Source: Aestuariivirga sp.
GTDB lineage: Bacteria > Pseudomonadota > Alphaproteobacteria > Rhizobiales > Aestuariivirgaceae
Direction: 5' to 3'
NCBI GenBank assembly: GCA_030680855.1
Contig: JAUXUN010000010.1
Span: 1-50,920 of the forward strand
DNA: 50,920 nt
This document shows positions 24,574-33,737 of this stretch, one piece after another. The notes under the pieces were generated by a model. That model was not told where the DNA came from and did not search any database. It saw nothing but the letters and a program-made list of their open reading frames with translations. The first letter of the stretch is position 1, and each line of letters begins with the position of its first letter. Position numbers and translations under genes: made by a program.

Positions 24574-27270
24574 TTAGCCGGTCCAGCCTAGGCCTCCGGC
24601 GACGCAGTTCATGGTCATCAGCAACGGCATGTTCAGCCGGTCATCGCCCTTTTTCTCGCGCGCTTCGCGGAGCAGCTGCACCTGCCAGAAATTGGCCCGG
24701 TCAACGATGGGACGCACCCTCTCAAATCGCCGCCAGAGACCCTGAAAGCGCTCGCAAAGAACTTTCTCTCCGGTAAGTTCAAGAATGGAGCGGCTGGTGC
24801 GGCGGTGCTCGTGGCTGATGATGGCGAAGATGCGTTCGGCATCGACACGATCGGGCACAAGTTCGGCATATTTCTCGGCGACGCGCATGTCGGCGAGGAA
24901 CAGGGACTTTTCCACTTCGTCCACCGCCAACCGGAAACCGCGCGACTTGTTGAACATGTCGCGGAGAAGCACGAGGCCCTGGGGGCCACGGGCCGAGAGG
25001 AAGTCGTCAAGCGCATAACCCAGCCCATACCAACCGGTGAGCAGATGGCGGTTCTGGCTCCAGGCGAAGACCCAGGGAATGGCGCGCAAATCGTCAATGC
25101 CCTTGGCGCCGAAACGGCGGGCGGGGCGCGAGCCAATTTTCAAGAGCGCCAATTCCTCGACCGGGCTTGCGGCGTGAAAATAACCGAGCAAGGCCTTGTC
25201 CTCCGCCAGCTTGCGGTAGGCCTTGAACGACAGGCTGGCGATTTCCTCAACCGCTTTCTGATGTTCCGGGTTGAGGCGCAGTTCCGGCTCTTCGCCGGAT
25301 TTCAAGGTGTGAACCAGGACGCTTGACGTCAGCACTTCCAAATTGTTCTGCGCTGTCCCACGGTTGGCAAATTTTGAGGAAACGACTTCGCCCTGCTCGG
25401 TTACGCGCATATGACCATTGATGGTGCCTGCTGGCTGGGCGGCAATGGCCCGGCCCGTTGGCGCGCCACCACGGCTCACGGACCCGCCACGGCCATGGAA
25501 GAAGCTGATAGCGACACCTGCTTCCTTGCCGACACGCAGCAGCCGGCGCTGGGCTTCAAACAATTCAAAGCTGGCGCAGAAGAAGCCGCCATCCTTGTTG
25601 CTGTCGGAGTAGCCCAGCATGATTTCCTGCCGGTCGCCGTTGTCGTTCACGGATTTCTTTACGACGCCGGTAGCCAGAAGTTCCTTCATGATGGCGGGGC
25701 CGGCGCGCAGGTCGTCGATGGTTTCAAAGAGCGGCACAATGCGCAGCCGGCAGCTTTCGCTGCTGGTGTCATCACGGAACAGGCCGCAGTATTTGGCGAG
25801 CAAATAAAGACCAAGCACATCGGCGGCGGAGCGCGTCATGGAAAGAATGAAGGTGCCAATGGATTGCGGATCGGGCCCATCCAGCGTTTCGCGGATAAGA
25901 TAGAGGAGATCAAGAAGTTCGCGCGCCTCTTCGGAAACGCCGAAGAAATTGGGCAGGAAGCCCAACGGCTTGTTGAGCTCATCGACGATCCATGCGGTCC
26001 ATTCGGGACTTCCTTCCTTGGGAACCGTTACCTTCGCAACCGGATTCATCTTGTGCCAGATTTCCTGCAACACCCTATTCGTCACCGTGGTGTTCTGGCG
26101 GATATCGAGGCTCACGGTGCGGAAGCCAAATATCTCCGCTTCCCAGCGCACGGGCCGCACGAGGGTTGCGGCAATGCTCACCGCTTTTACTTCGACGAGC
26201 GAGCCCTCCGCCTCGGCAAGTTCGGCGATGAACTCGGCCACATCGCGGAAGGGCTTTGCCCCCGGCAACTCCTTCATGCGATTACTCAGGGCACTGAAGA
26301 GCTGGCGGAAGGGCTCCTGTGGATTGCGCTGCCTGATGCTTTCGCCCTGCCCTGAGGCCTCCAATTGCTGAGCGAGGCGCGCGGTAAATTCACTGGAAAA
26401 ATTCACTTCATTTTCGCTGAGCGAAATGAGCTGAATCAAATCCGTCAGGCGCTTGTCGAGCCGCTCAACCGCCGCCTTGCGGTTTTCCAGCAAGGCATTG
26501 CGCGTGGTGGCAACGGTGACAAAGGGATTGCCGTCCCGGTCGCCGCCGATCCAGGAGGAAAATTTCAAGGGCGGGCGCACCCGGCTTGGCAGTTCCGGAT
26601 AATGGCGCTGCAATGCAGATTCCATGAGATCACAAAGGGAGGCGGTGCGGTCAAACAGGGCTTCGCGGAAGAAATGCAGGCCCCATGCAATTTCCGATTC
26701 AACGGTTGGCTTTTCGATGCGGATTTCGCCGGTCATCCAGAGCAGATCGATTTCATTGCGCAGGAGGTTAACCAGCGCCTTGCGCTCACGCGGCGTCCAG
26801 CGCGGGCTTTCCAGTTCATAGAGCTTCAGATAGATGCGGCGGTGAATTTCCAGAACGGTGACGCGCTTGGCCTCTGTGGGATGGGCCGTGATGGTGGGCT
26901 GAACGTCAATCGTGTCCAGGGCCTTCTGAACATTTTCGGGGGTGACGCCGAAGGCCGCAATCTGCGAGAAGGCATGGGATAGCGACCCCATCACCATATC
27001 CGGCCCGCCCTTCTTTTCATACTCACGGCGATTGCGGATGGCGGCATTTTCCTCGGCAATGTTGAGGAGCTGCAGCCAGATGCCGATGGCCTGCAAGGCA
27101 TGTTCAATGAGGTGGGGCGGAATTCCGGCGGCCTCCTCCGGTTCGTCAATAACGCTCAAAACCGAGGGTTCGCGCAGGCGGATGACCTGGCGCAGGAGAT
27201 CGCGGAGCATGACGGTAATCTCGTCAATATAGGCAGCCTCTTCGGCAGCTATTTGAACCATCTCGTTCAT
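24574..27270 (-). CDS. ppc: Phosphoenolpyruvate carboxylase
   Basis: Carboxylates phosphoenolpyruvate to oxaloacetate, refilling the TCA cycle. 898 residues. The first active site reads PTITAHPTEAKR with catalytic His130. The second reads GYSDSNKDGGFF, and FHGRGGSVSRGGAPTGRA is the glycine-arginine loop. The Lys and Arg residues expected in these motifs are present. Two departures from the common type: the second half of the loop is SRGGAPTG where GRGGGPTH is usual, and the protein ends GLGWTG instead of the common NTG. This fits a divergent alphaproteobacterial subgroup. ATG follows a GGACGGGG stretch. Divergent from the ABC-F gene. Confidence 0.94.
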   Translation of the reverse strand: MNEMVQIAAEEAAYIDEITVMLRDLLRQVIRLREPSVLSVIDEPEEAAGIPPHLIEHALQAIGIWLQLLNIAEENAAIRNRREYEKKGGPDMVMGSLSHAFSQIAAFGVTPENVQKALDTIDVQPTITAHPTEAKRVTVLEIHRRIYLKLYELESPRWTPRERKALVNLLRNEIDLLWMTGEIRIEKPTVESEIAWGLHFFREALFDRTASLCDLMESALQRHYPELPSRVRPPLKFSSWIGGDRDGNPFVTVATTRNALLENRKAAVERLDKRLTDLIQLISLSENEVNFSSEFTARLAQQLEASGQGESIRQRNPQEPFRQLFSALSNRMKELPGAKPFRDVAEFIAELAEAEGSLVEVKAVSIAATLVRPVRWEAEIFGFRTVSLDIRQNTTVTNRVLQEIWHKMNPVAKVTVPKEGSPEWTAWIVDELNKPLGFLPNFFGVSEEARELLDLLYLIRETLDGPDPQSIGTFILSMTRSAADVLGLYLLAKYCGLFRDDTSSESCRLRIVPLFETIDDLRAGPAIMKELLATGVVKKSVNDNGDRQEIMLGYSDSNKDGGFFCASFELFEAQRRLLRVGKEAGVAISFFHGRGGSVSRGGAPTGRAIAAQPAGTINGHMRVTEQGEVVSSKFANRGTAQNNLEVLTSSVLVHTLKSGEEPELRLNPEHQKAVEEIASLSFKAYRKLAEDKALLGYFHAASPVEELALLKIGSRPARRFGAKGIDDLRAIPWVFAWSQNRHLLTGWYGLGYALDDFLSARGPQGLVLLRDMFNKSRGFRLAVDEVEKSLFLADMRVAEKYAELVPDRVDAERIFAIISHEHRRTSRSILELTGEKVLCERFQGLWRRFERVRPIVDRANFWQVQLLREAREKKGDDRLNMPLLMTMNCVAGGLGWTG

Positions 27271-27396
27271 CCCCGTCCTGTTCCTTTTGAGTGGCGCACC
27301 TCACTCCGTGCGGCAATTTGTGCAGCGCAACATTGATCCTGTCAATGTGATAATGTGGGTTCCCCAGCCAGCTTTCTCCCGCTAGAACGCCGCTCC

Positions 27397-29247
27397 ATGT
27401 TACAAATCAACAATCTCACCTTTCGAATCGGCGGAAGGCTCCTGCTTGAAGGGGCCTCGGCCTCCCTGCCGGATGGCCACAAGGTGGGCCTGGTGGGGCG
27501 CAACGGCACCGGTAAATCAACGCTTTTAAAGCTTATTCTGGGTGATCTGATTTCCGAGGCGGGCTCGGCCAGCGTGCCGAAAAATGCCCGCATCGGTACG
27601 GTGGCGCAGGAAGCCCCGGGCGGGCCTGAAAGCCTGCTCGATACAGTCATGGCCGGCGACAAGGAACGGGAAGCCCTGCTCGCCGAGGCGGAAACGGCAA
27701 CCGATCCGCACCGCATTGCGGAAATCCAGATCCGGCTGGCGGATATTGAGGCCCATTCAGCCCCGGCCCGGGCCGCCATCATTCTGGCGGGTCTTGGCTT
27801 CAGCGAAGAGGCGCAGAATGGCCCCTGCTCGGCCCTGTCGGGCGGCTGGCGCATGCGCGTTGCCCTGGCGGCGGCCCTGTTTGGCGCTCCCGATGTTCTG
27901 CTGCTCGACGAGCCCACCAACTATCTCGATCTTGAAGGCACGATCTGGCTCAAGAGCTACATCAGGGACTATCCGCACACCATTCTGCTGGTGAGCCATG
28001 ACCGCGACCTTCTCAATGAAGCGGTTGATTCCATTCTGCATTTGGACCAGGGCAAACTCACCATCTATGTGGGCAACTACGACAATTTCGAGCGTCAGCG
28101 CCGCGAGAAGCAGGCGCTGACCCTGAAAATGAAAAGGAAGCAGGAAGAACAACGCGGCCACATGCAGGCCTTCGTCGACCGCTTCCGCTACAAGGCTTCC
28201 AAGGCGCGGCAGGCGCAGAGCCGCCTGAAGGCGCTCGCAAAACTTGAACCTATTGCCGACATGGTAGAAAACCGCGTGGCCCCCTTCCTGTTTCCAAATC
28301 CGGAGAAGGCTCTGGCGCCGCCGCTTGTGCGCTGGGAGAAGGCTTCCGTCGGTTATGGCGACGGCCCCCCGGTTCTGAAGAACATCACCTTGCGGCTTGA
28401 TCCGGATGACCGGATTGCACTGCTGGGTTCTAACGGCAACGGCAAATCGACCTTTGCCAAGCTGCTCTGCGGCAAGCTGCAGGTATCGGCTGGAGAAATG
28501 CGCCATCCGCCGCGCATCACCATGGGTTATTTCGCCCAGCATCAATTAGATGAATTGTCGGAAGACCTTTCGCCCTACGAATATATTTCGGCGTTGATGC
28601 CCGATGCCACGGTTTCACAGCGGCGCGCCAAGATCGGTGCGGCAGGTTTCGGCGCAGCCCTCGCCGATTCAAAATGTTCAACCCTTTCGGGCGGCGAGAA
28701 GGCGCGCCTGCTGTTCATGCTGGCCACCTTCCATGGCCCGCATGTTCTCATCCTCGACGAGCCCACCAACCACCTTGACGTTGACAGCCGCGAAGCCCTG
28801 ATCATGGCGATCAATGATTACGAGGGAGCCGTCATTCTCATCAGCCATGACCGCCACATCATTGAGACCTGCGCCGACCAGTTGTGGCTTGTCAGGGACG
28901 GTACGGTGAAGCCCTTCGATGGCGACATGGATGAATACACGGATATCGTGCTGGGCCGTGCGGCTGCCGTGAAGAAAGTGGAAAAGGCTGCGGCCCCTGC
29001 CGCAAAGCCGCCCAAGAAACTGATGACCCCAGTGATCAAGAAAAAGATCCAGGAGCTTGATCTCAAGATGCTGAAGATCAAGGACAAGATCATACTGCTT
29101 GAACAAGCGCTGGCGGATCACACCATTTATTCACAGGAACCCAAGAAGGCCGCCGATTTTGCGCGACTCAAAAGCAAATTCGAGTCAGAACTGGAGCGCG
29201 AAGAAACCTACTGGCTTGAACTGCATGAAAGCACCTTGAATGCTTGA
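27397..29247 (+). CDS. ABC-F family ATPase (YheS/Uup-like)
   Basis: Soluble protein with two ATPase cassettes and no membrane part; the family acts at the ribosome on stalled translation. 616 residues. Cassette 1: GRNGTGKST, ALSGGWRMR, VLLLDEPTNYLDLEG. Cassette 2: GSNGNGKST, TLSGGEKAR, LILDEPTNHLDVDS. The linker (about 235-300, KQALTLKMKRKQEEQRGH, basic and helical) is the P-site tRNA interaction motif region. The C-terminal 90 residues form a Pro/Ala linker and a coiled coil (KKIQELDLKMLKIKDKII). ATG at 27397 matches the usual MLQINNLTFRIGG start; no good Shine-Dalgarno is seen, and a GTG 42 nt upstream is an alternative. Confidence 0.93.
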   Translation: MLQINNLTFRIGGRLLLEGASASLPDGHKVGLVGRNGTGKSTLLKLILGDLISEAGSASVPKNARIGTVAQEAPGGPESLLDTVMAGDKEREALLAEAETATDPHRIAEIQIRLADIEAHSAPARAAIILAGLGFSEEAQNGPCSALSGGWRMRVALAAALFGAPDVLLLDEPTNYLDLEGTIWLKSYIRDYPHTILLVSHDRDLLNEAVDSILHLDQGKLTIYVGNYDNFERQRREKQALTLKMKRKQEEQRGHMQAFVDRFRYKASKARQAQSRLKALAKLEPIADMVENRVAPFLFPNPEKALAPPLVRWEKASVGYGDGPPVLKNITLRLDPDDRIALLGSNGNGKSTFAKLLCGKLQVSAGEMRHPPRITMGYFAQHQLDELSEDLSPYEYISALMPDATVSQRRAKIGAAGFGAALADSKCSTLSGGEKARLLFMLATFHGPHVLILDEPTNHLDVDSREALIMAINDYEGAVILISHDRHIIETCADQLWLVRDGTVKPFDGDMDEYTDIVLGRAAAVKKVEKAAAPAAKPPKKLMTPVIKKKIQELDLKMLKIKDKIILLEQALADHTIYSQEPKKAADFARLKSKFESELEREETYWLELHESTLNA

Positions 29248-29317
29248 TCTCACGGCAACCTGGTTTGGCTGACCATTTTATGGTTGGGGCCGCGAAAACC
29301 AGTGTTCTGAGACCGCT

Positions 29318-29779
29318 TCAGTCTCCAGATCTGGACCTGTTCTGCCAACGATGGTTTTCATCCTGCTGCCAATAGGAAATTTCGTGGCCATCGGCGTTCA
29401 GGCGCTTCCAATCGGTGCGCGCCGTAGCCACCGCGGCTTCATCGCGGCCATCAAACAGGATGGCGGCACGGGTGAGCCCCGCCACATCGCCAACGGCCGC
29501 ACCTTCAATGAAAAACCTTACGATGGCGGAATTGGGATTATCGGTTTCCGCGGTGAGCCAGACCGGCTGCCGGTCGGCCTTGCCATCAGCCTTGCAGCCA
29601 TGCGTGAGAAACACGTCCGCCTCGTTTTTCCAGAGGATTTCCGAAACCTCTTCGACGCGCTCTTCACGTCCAACCTGAACCACGCAGCGCCAGCCGCGCT
29701 CCAGGGCAGTTGCAAGTTGCCTGGGCAACACCTGCTCCCAGGGCTTGTGCTCGAGGTGGTAGAACATGATTTCGGCCAT
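29318..29779 (-). CDS. holC: DNA polymerase III chi subunit
   Basis: Clamp-loader accessory protein that links the replicase to single-strand-binding protein. 153 residues. MAEIMFYHLEHKPWEQVLPR is the conserved N-terminal core, followed by LERGWRCVVQV, DVFLTHGCKADGKA and QPVWLTAETDNPN, all usual in alphaproteobacterial HolC. In many proteobacteria holC adjoins pepA; here 2.3 kb with three other genes separates them. Convergent with the ABC-F gene 70 nt away; no terminator hairpin was found in that gap. Confidence 0.92.
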   Translation of the reverse strand: MAEIMFYHLEHKPWEQVLPRQLATALERGWRCVVQVGREERVEEVSEILWKNEADVFLTHGCKADGKADRQPVWLTAETDNPNSAIVRFFIEGAAVGDVAGLTRAAILFDGRDEAAVATARTDWKRLNADGHEISYWQQDENHRWQNRSRSGD

Positions 29780-29813
29780 GGCCCGTTTCAGCCCAGCCAG
29801 CCCCTGATATCAA

Positions 29814-29847
29814 GCGCGAAAGTTTGCCTGGCCGGCTTTTCGCGCTA
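29814..29847. promoter_or_regulatory. Dyad between holC and the divergent exported-protein gene
   Basis: AGCGCGAAAG and CTTTTCGCGCT face each other across 13 nt, matching at ten positions with one inserted T. It lies 35 nt before the holC ATG and 32 nt before the divergent ATG. Operator or stem is possible; no other evidence. Confidence 0.35.
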
Positions 29848-29879
29848 GTGTTCCCTGGCGATTCTGTGGGGGATGAGCA

Positions 29880-30341
29880 ATGCGGAGATTTTTGGGGTTG
29901 GCCGGGTTGGGCCTCTTGCTGACATCGGCGCCGGTGAACGCCGCGAGCCTTTGCAATTGCTGCGCAAAGGGAACTGCGCAGGGTTGCAGCGCAGTGTGTT
30001 CGCCGGTCAAACCCGCAACTGGCCAATGTATTGCCAAAGTGGACTACACCGGAGAGGCCGTGATCGCGGATGGGGAGAACCCGCTCTACGGCTTTTCGCT
30101 TCTCAGCCTTGACCTCTCGGATGCTGCGCTGCCGGAGCTTGAAGGGGTACGGCGGCTGCTTGAAAATTCACGGCGCGGGGTTGAAAAAGACCGCAAGACT
30201 TCGGCGCGGGATTTCCGGACGGGGCGGATTGATGCCTCCACGCTTGCGGTGAATACCAAGCGCTACGAGAATGCGATCGTAAATTACTATCTCGGACTGC
30301 GAGCCTACCGGGACCGCCTTGCAGCGGTCCCGAAAAAGTAA
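29880..30341 (+). CDS. Cysteine-rich exported protein, unknown
   Basis: 153 residues. A signal peptide (MRRFLGLAGLGLLLTSAPVN, AA-S) is followed by a cluster of six cysteines within about 26 residues (LCNCCAKGTAQGCSAVCSPV, then GQCIAK). A helical, highly charged C-terminal half follows (LENSRRGVEKDRKTSARDFR). The clustered cysteines could form disulfides or bind metal in the periplasm. No family is recognised. It has its own divergent promoter region with holC and is convergent with the Old Yellow Enzyme gene 13 nt away. Confidence 0.7.
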   Translation: MRRFLGLAGLGLLLTSAPVNAASLCNCCAKGTAQGCSAVCSPVKPATGQCIAKVDYTGEAVIADGENPLYGFSLLSLDLSDAALPELEGVRRLLENSRRGVEKDRKTSARDFRTGRIDASTLAVNTKRYENAIVNYYLGLRAYRDRLAAVPKK

Positions 30342-30354
30342 AGCTTTAGACCAT

Positions 30355-31413
30355 TCACGCCAGTGTCGGATAGTCAGTGAAGCCCGCTGCGCCACCGCCA
30401 AAGAAGGTAGCTGGGTTGGGCTGGTTCAGCGGAACCTTTTTCCGCAGGCGGGTGACGAGGTCCGGATTGGCCAGCGCCATTTTCCCCACCGGCACCACAT
30501 CCGCCAGGCCGGTTTTCACGTCCTGATCAAGATTTTCCGGGGTTGCATTCGGACGGTTGACCAGAAACGAATGCGCCCAGGCCTTGCTCAGATCCTGCAC
30601 CAGCTTTTCATCGCCCGTATGCAGGATGTGCAGGTAAGCGAGATTGAGCTTGTTCAGTTCGGGTACGAGGTAGCGATAAAGATCGGCAGCTTCCGGGCCT
30701 TCGTTCAGTCCGCCAGAATTGCCGAGCGGCGAAAGGCGGATGCCGGTGCGCTCAGCGCCAATTTCCGCTGCTACCGCCTTGGCCACTTCAAGGGCGAAGC
30801 GGGCGCGGTTTTCGATCGAGCCGCCGTATTCATCGGTGCGCAGATTGGCGTTTGGTGCGAAGAACTGCTGGATCAAATAGCCGTTCGCACCATGGATCTC
30901 GACGCCGTCGGCACCGGCTTCTATGGCACGCTTTGCGGCATGGCGGAAATCCTGCACGGTTTCCTTGATTTCTTCGGCCGTCAGGGCGCGCGGCGTTGGC
31001 GCATCCTGCATGCCGGTTGGGGTGAACATCTGCTGGCCGGGCGCCACGGCTGACGGGGCAACTGGCTGCCGGTGGTGAGGGGTGTTGTCAGGGTGCGCCA
31101 CCCGGCCCGCGTGCATCAATTGAATGAAAATCTTGCCACCGGCCTTGTGGACCGCCGAAGTCACCTTTTTCCAGCCCGCGACATGGGCATCGGTGTAGAT
31201 TCCGGGGGTTGTCGTATAGCCCTGGCCATCATCGGACGGCTGTGTGCCCTCGGTTATAATCAGGCCAAGCGAGGCCCTCTGGGCATAATATTCCGCGGCC
31301 AGATCGCCTGGGGTGCCATCCGGTTTGGCACGGCTTCTGGTCATCGGAGCCATGGCAAAACGATGCGGCAGGGTGATATTTCCAAGTTTAACGGGGTCCC
31401 AAAGACTGTTCAT
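30355..31413 (-). CDS. Old Yellow Enzyme family NADH:flavin oxidoreductase (NemA-like)
   Basis: FMN enzyme that reduces alkenes, quinones, nitro compounds or N-ethylmaleimide. 352 residues. MNSLWDPVKLGNITLPHRFA and MTRSRAKPDGTPG open the barrel; IHGANGYLIQQFFAP provides the His/Asn substrate pair, followed by LRTDEYGGSIENRARF and the late FLVNRPNATPENL strand region. ATG at 31413 has AAGGAAA about 7 nt upstream, and the upstream frame extension is unlikely. Divergent from an HxlR regulator with a palindrome in the gap, a common arrangement for electrophile-induced reductases. Physiological substrate not identifiable. Confidence 0.92.
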   Translation of the reverse strand: MNSLWDPVKLGNITLPHRFAMAPMTRSRAKPDGTPGDLAAEYYAQRASLGLIITEGTQPSDDGQGYTTTPGIYTDAHVAGWKKVTSAVHKAGGKIFIQLMHAGRVAHPDNTPHHRQPVAPSAVAPGQQMFTPTGMQDAPTPRALTAEEIKETVQDFRHAAKRAIEAGADGVEIHGANGYLIQQFFAPNANLRTDEYGGSIENRARFALEVAKAVAAEIGAERTGIRLSPLGNSGGLNEGPEAADLYRYLVPELNKLNLAYLHILHTGDEKLVQDLSKAWAHSFLVNRPNATPENLDQDVKTGLADVVPVGKMALANPDLVTRLRKKVPLNQPNPATFFGGGAAGFTDYPTLA

Positions 31414-31468
31414 GATGGTTTCCTTGTGTGCAGGTTGAAATTCCAAAGTCCAGTTGCTATTTGTTCTC

Positions 31469-31487
31469 TGGTAACGTAATGTTACCA
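31469..31487. promoter_or_regulatory. Palindromic operator between Old Yellow Enzyme and HxlR genes
   Basis: TGGTAAC and GTTACCA form a perfect 7-bp inverted repeat around GTAAT. Located 45 bp before the HxlR gene and 55 bp before the reductase gene, in a stretch more AT-rich than the genes. It is probably the HxlR dimer site controlling both directions. Confidence 0.75.
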
Positions 31488-31532
31488 ACACTAAATACGA
31501 AACTCTAATTTGTAACACAAGGAGGCACATTT

Positions 31533-31997
31533 ATGGAACCGGGTATCAATACTGATAGCGGCAACTGCCGGGCGGTGGCGGATGTGCTGGCCCGCATCGG
31601 GGACAAGTGGACGGTCTATATCGTCGGGCTTTTGTCCAACGGACCCATGCGCTTCAACGAAATCCGCCGGGCGGTGAGCGCCATCTCCCAGCGCATGCTG
31701 TCTTTGACGCTCCGCGGGCTGGAGCGCGATGGGCTGGTTACGCGCACCGTGTTTCCAACCATTCCGCCACGCGTGGACTATGAATTGACCGAGGTTGGCC
31801 GCACGCTGATTGCGCCACTCAAGCAAGTGGGCTCCTGGGCGATTGCAAACCGGGATTACGTGGAAAGTGCGCGGGCGAGATTTGACACGGTCAATGCCGG
31901 CAGCAAAACGGCGGAGGCCCTGGGCCGCAGGCGCACGAATGCGCTTCCCAAAAACCCCGCGTTCACCTCAAACAGTTCGCCGCCATTGGCGGAATAA
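31533..31997 (+). CDS. HxlR-family transcriptional regulator
   Basis: 154 residues with a winged helix (about 12-105): [20 protein letters not shown], then [20 protein letters not shown] as the DNA-reading helix, and [20 protein letters not shown] cysteine at position 12, just before the first helix, corresponds to the redox/quinone-sensing Cys of YodB/HypR-type members. The C-terminal 35 residues are polar and unlike the family core. An AAGGAGG element precedes the ATG. Divergent from the Old Yellow Enzyme gene; probable sensor-regulator of it. Confidence 0.88.
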   Translation: MEPGINTDSGNCRAVADVLARIGDKWTVYIVGLLSNGPMRFNEIRRAVSAISQRMLSLTLRGLERDGLVTRTVFPTIPPRVDYELTEVGRTLIAPLKQVGSWAIANRDYVESARARFDTVNAGSKTAEALGRRRTNALPKNPAFTSNSSPPLAE

Positions 31998-32013
31998 TAT
32001 TTTTGGACGTATG

Positions 32014-32066
32014 TTCCCATTTCTCATCATGACCGCGTCAAGCGCGGTCATGATGAGAAATGGGAA
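32014..32066. repeat. Long perfect palindrome in a convergent gap (REP-type / bidirectional terminator)
   Basis: Two perfectly complementary 24-bp arms (32014-32037 and 32043-32066) flank the loop TCAAG. It fills the gap between the convergent HxlR and pepA genes. The core (GACCGCG-TCAAG-CGCGGTC) resembles the palindrome at 45777-45813. It may act as a terminator in both directions and is probably a dispersed genomic repeat. Confidence 0.85.
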
Positions 32067-32075
32067 AGTAATTAC

Positions 32076-33560
32076 CTACTTCTCGTAATGCTCCGCCACG
32101 AGCCGGTTGAGCAGACGTACGCCCCAGCCTGAGGCCCAGCTCTGGTTGATAGGGGTCTTGATCGAATCCATGGCGGTTCCCGCCACATCGAGATGGGCCC
32201 AGGGAACCTTGTTCACGAAGCGCTGGAGGAATTGCGCTGCGGTAATCGAGCCCGCATGGCGGCCGCCGATGTTTTTCATGTCGGCCACGTCATGGTCGAT
32301 CAGCTTGTCATATTCAGGCGTCAGAGGCATGCGCCAGACCTTTTCGCCCGTGGAGTTGCCGGCCTCCGACAGGCGCGTGGACAAGTCATCATTGTTGGAA
32401 AAAAGCCCGGCATGTTCCTTGCCGAGGGCCACAAGAATGGCGCCGGTCAATGTGGCCAAGTTCACCATGAATTTCGGCTTGAAGCGGTCCTGGATGTACC
32501 AGAGCACATCGGCGAGAACGAGCCTGCCTTCCGCGTCGGTATTGAGCACGGCAATTGTCTGGCCAGACATGGATTTCACCACGTCACCCGGGCGCTGGGC
32601 CTTGCCGTCAATGGCATTTTCAACGATGCCGATGGCGCCGACGGCATTGACCTTGGCCTTGCGCTTGGCGAGCGCCAGCATCAGGCCGGTGACACAGGCC
32701 GCACCTCCCATGTCGCCTTTCATGTCTTCCATGCCGGCCGCAGGCTTGATGGACACACCGCCGGTATCGAAGGTGACGCCCTTGCCGATAAAGGCCACGG
32801 GCTTTACGCCCTTCTTGCCGCCATTCCATTTCATCACCACGAGGCGGGCCTCGTGAGGCGAACCCTGAGCCACGCCGAGCAATGCAGCCATGCCGAGTTT
32901 TTTCATTTGGGCGGCATTGAGGATTTCGACTTGCACACCACTTTTGCTCAGCGCCTTGGCGCGGGTGGCGAATTCAATGGGGAAGAGAATGTTGGCGGGC
33001 TCGTTGACGAGATCGCGGGCCAGATGAACGCCCTCACGAATGGCGCTTAAGGGTTCAAAGGCTTTCTTCGCCTTTGCGGCCACGGAAGACAGAATCGTAA
33101 GGCTGTCAATCGCACCATTCTTTTCCGGTTTCTTGGTCTTGTAGGACTCAAAACTGTAAACGCGAAGGCTGGCGCCTGAGGCGACAAGGGCGGCAGCGTC
33201 CTCCAGTTTCACTTTTGTTTTGGCGGGAAGTTCCACGGCGATGCTGGCCACCTTCGCCTTGGCGGTTTGCAAGGCTCCGGCAATGACGCCGCCAAGCAAT
33301 TCAATTTCCTTTTCTCCCAGCGACTCACCGGCCCCGGTGCCTATAATCAAAATGCGGTCAAAGCCGCCGCCAGGCGCCAGGCAATCCAGGACAGAATCAC
33401 GCTTTCCCTCGAACTTTGAAGCCTTGATGGCTTTCGTCAGCTGACCGTTGCAGCGTTTATCGGCAAGGGCCCCCAGGGGGAGCAGCTTTCCACCTTCATC
33501 GGCAAGGGCGACAAGGATTCCAGACTTCGGCAGGGCGGCACTCGCAAAATTGATTTTCAT
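32076..33560 (-). CDS. pepA: Leucyl aminopeptidase (M17)
   Basis: Removes N-terminal residues from peptides in the cytoplasm using two metal ions. 494 residues. The N-terminal macro-like domain (about 1-160) is followed by the catalytic domain with [17 protein letters not shown] (Lys and Asp ligands), [11 protein letters not shown] and the M17 signature [34 protein letters not shown] and [10 protein letters not shown] near the end are also standard. Divergent from lptD. In many relatives pepA is followed divergently by lptF-lptG-lptD; here lptF and lptG are not present at this site. Confidence 0.95.
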   Translation of the reverse strand: MKINFASAALPKSGILVALADEGGKLLPLGALADKRCNGQLTKAIKASKFEGKRDSVLDCLAPGGGFDRILIIGTGAGESLGEKEIELLGGVIAGALQTAKAKVASIAVELPAKTKVKLEDAAALVASGASLRVYSFESYKTKKPEKNGAIDSLTILSSVAAKAKKAFEPLSAIREGVHLARDLVNEPANILFPIEFATRAKALSKSGVQVEILNAAQMKKLGMAALLGVAQGSPHEARLVVMKWNGGKKGVKPVAFIGKGVTFDTGGVSIKPAAGMEDMKGDMGGAACVTGLMLALAKRKAKVNAVGAIGIVENAIDGKAQRPGDVVKSMSGQTIAVLNTDAEGRLVLADVLWYIQDRFKPKFMVNLATLTGAILVALGKEHAGLFSNNDDLSTRLSEAGNSTGEKVWRMPLTPEYDKLIDHDVADMKNIGGRHAGSITAAQFLQRFVNKVPWAHLDVAGTAMDSIKTPINQSWASGWGVRLLNRLVAEHYEK

Positions 33561-33737
33561 GATTTATTCCATTGATTTGCTTATGCAATTGCTTAGCTGC
33601 TTCGGGCGCAGTGTTCAACTGCAAGACTTTCCCGCCTGCCATAATCACGCCTTTTCAGGGACACGTTGTCCCCACAGATTATTGGAATTCTTTGCTTCCC
33701 GGCGCCCGTGAAACCAGTTAAGAAAGTGTAACGTGTT

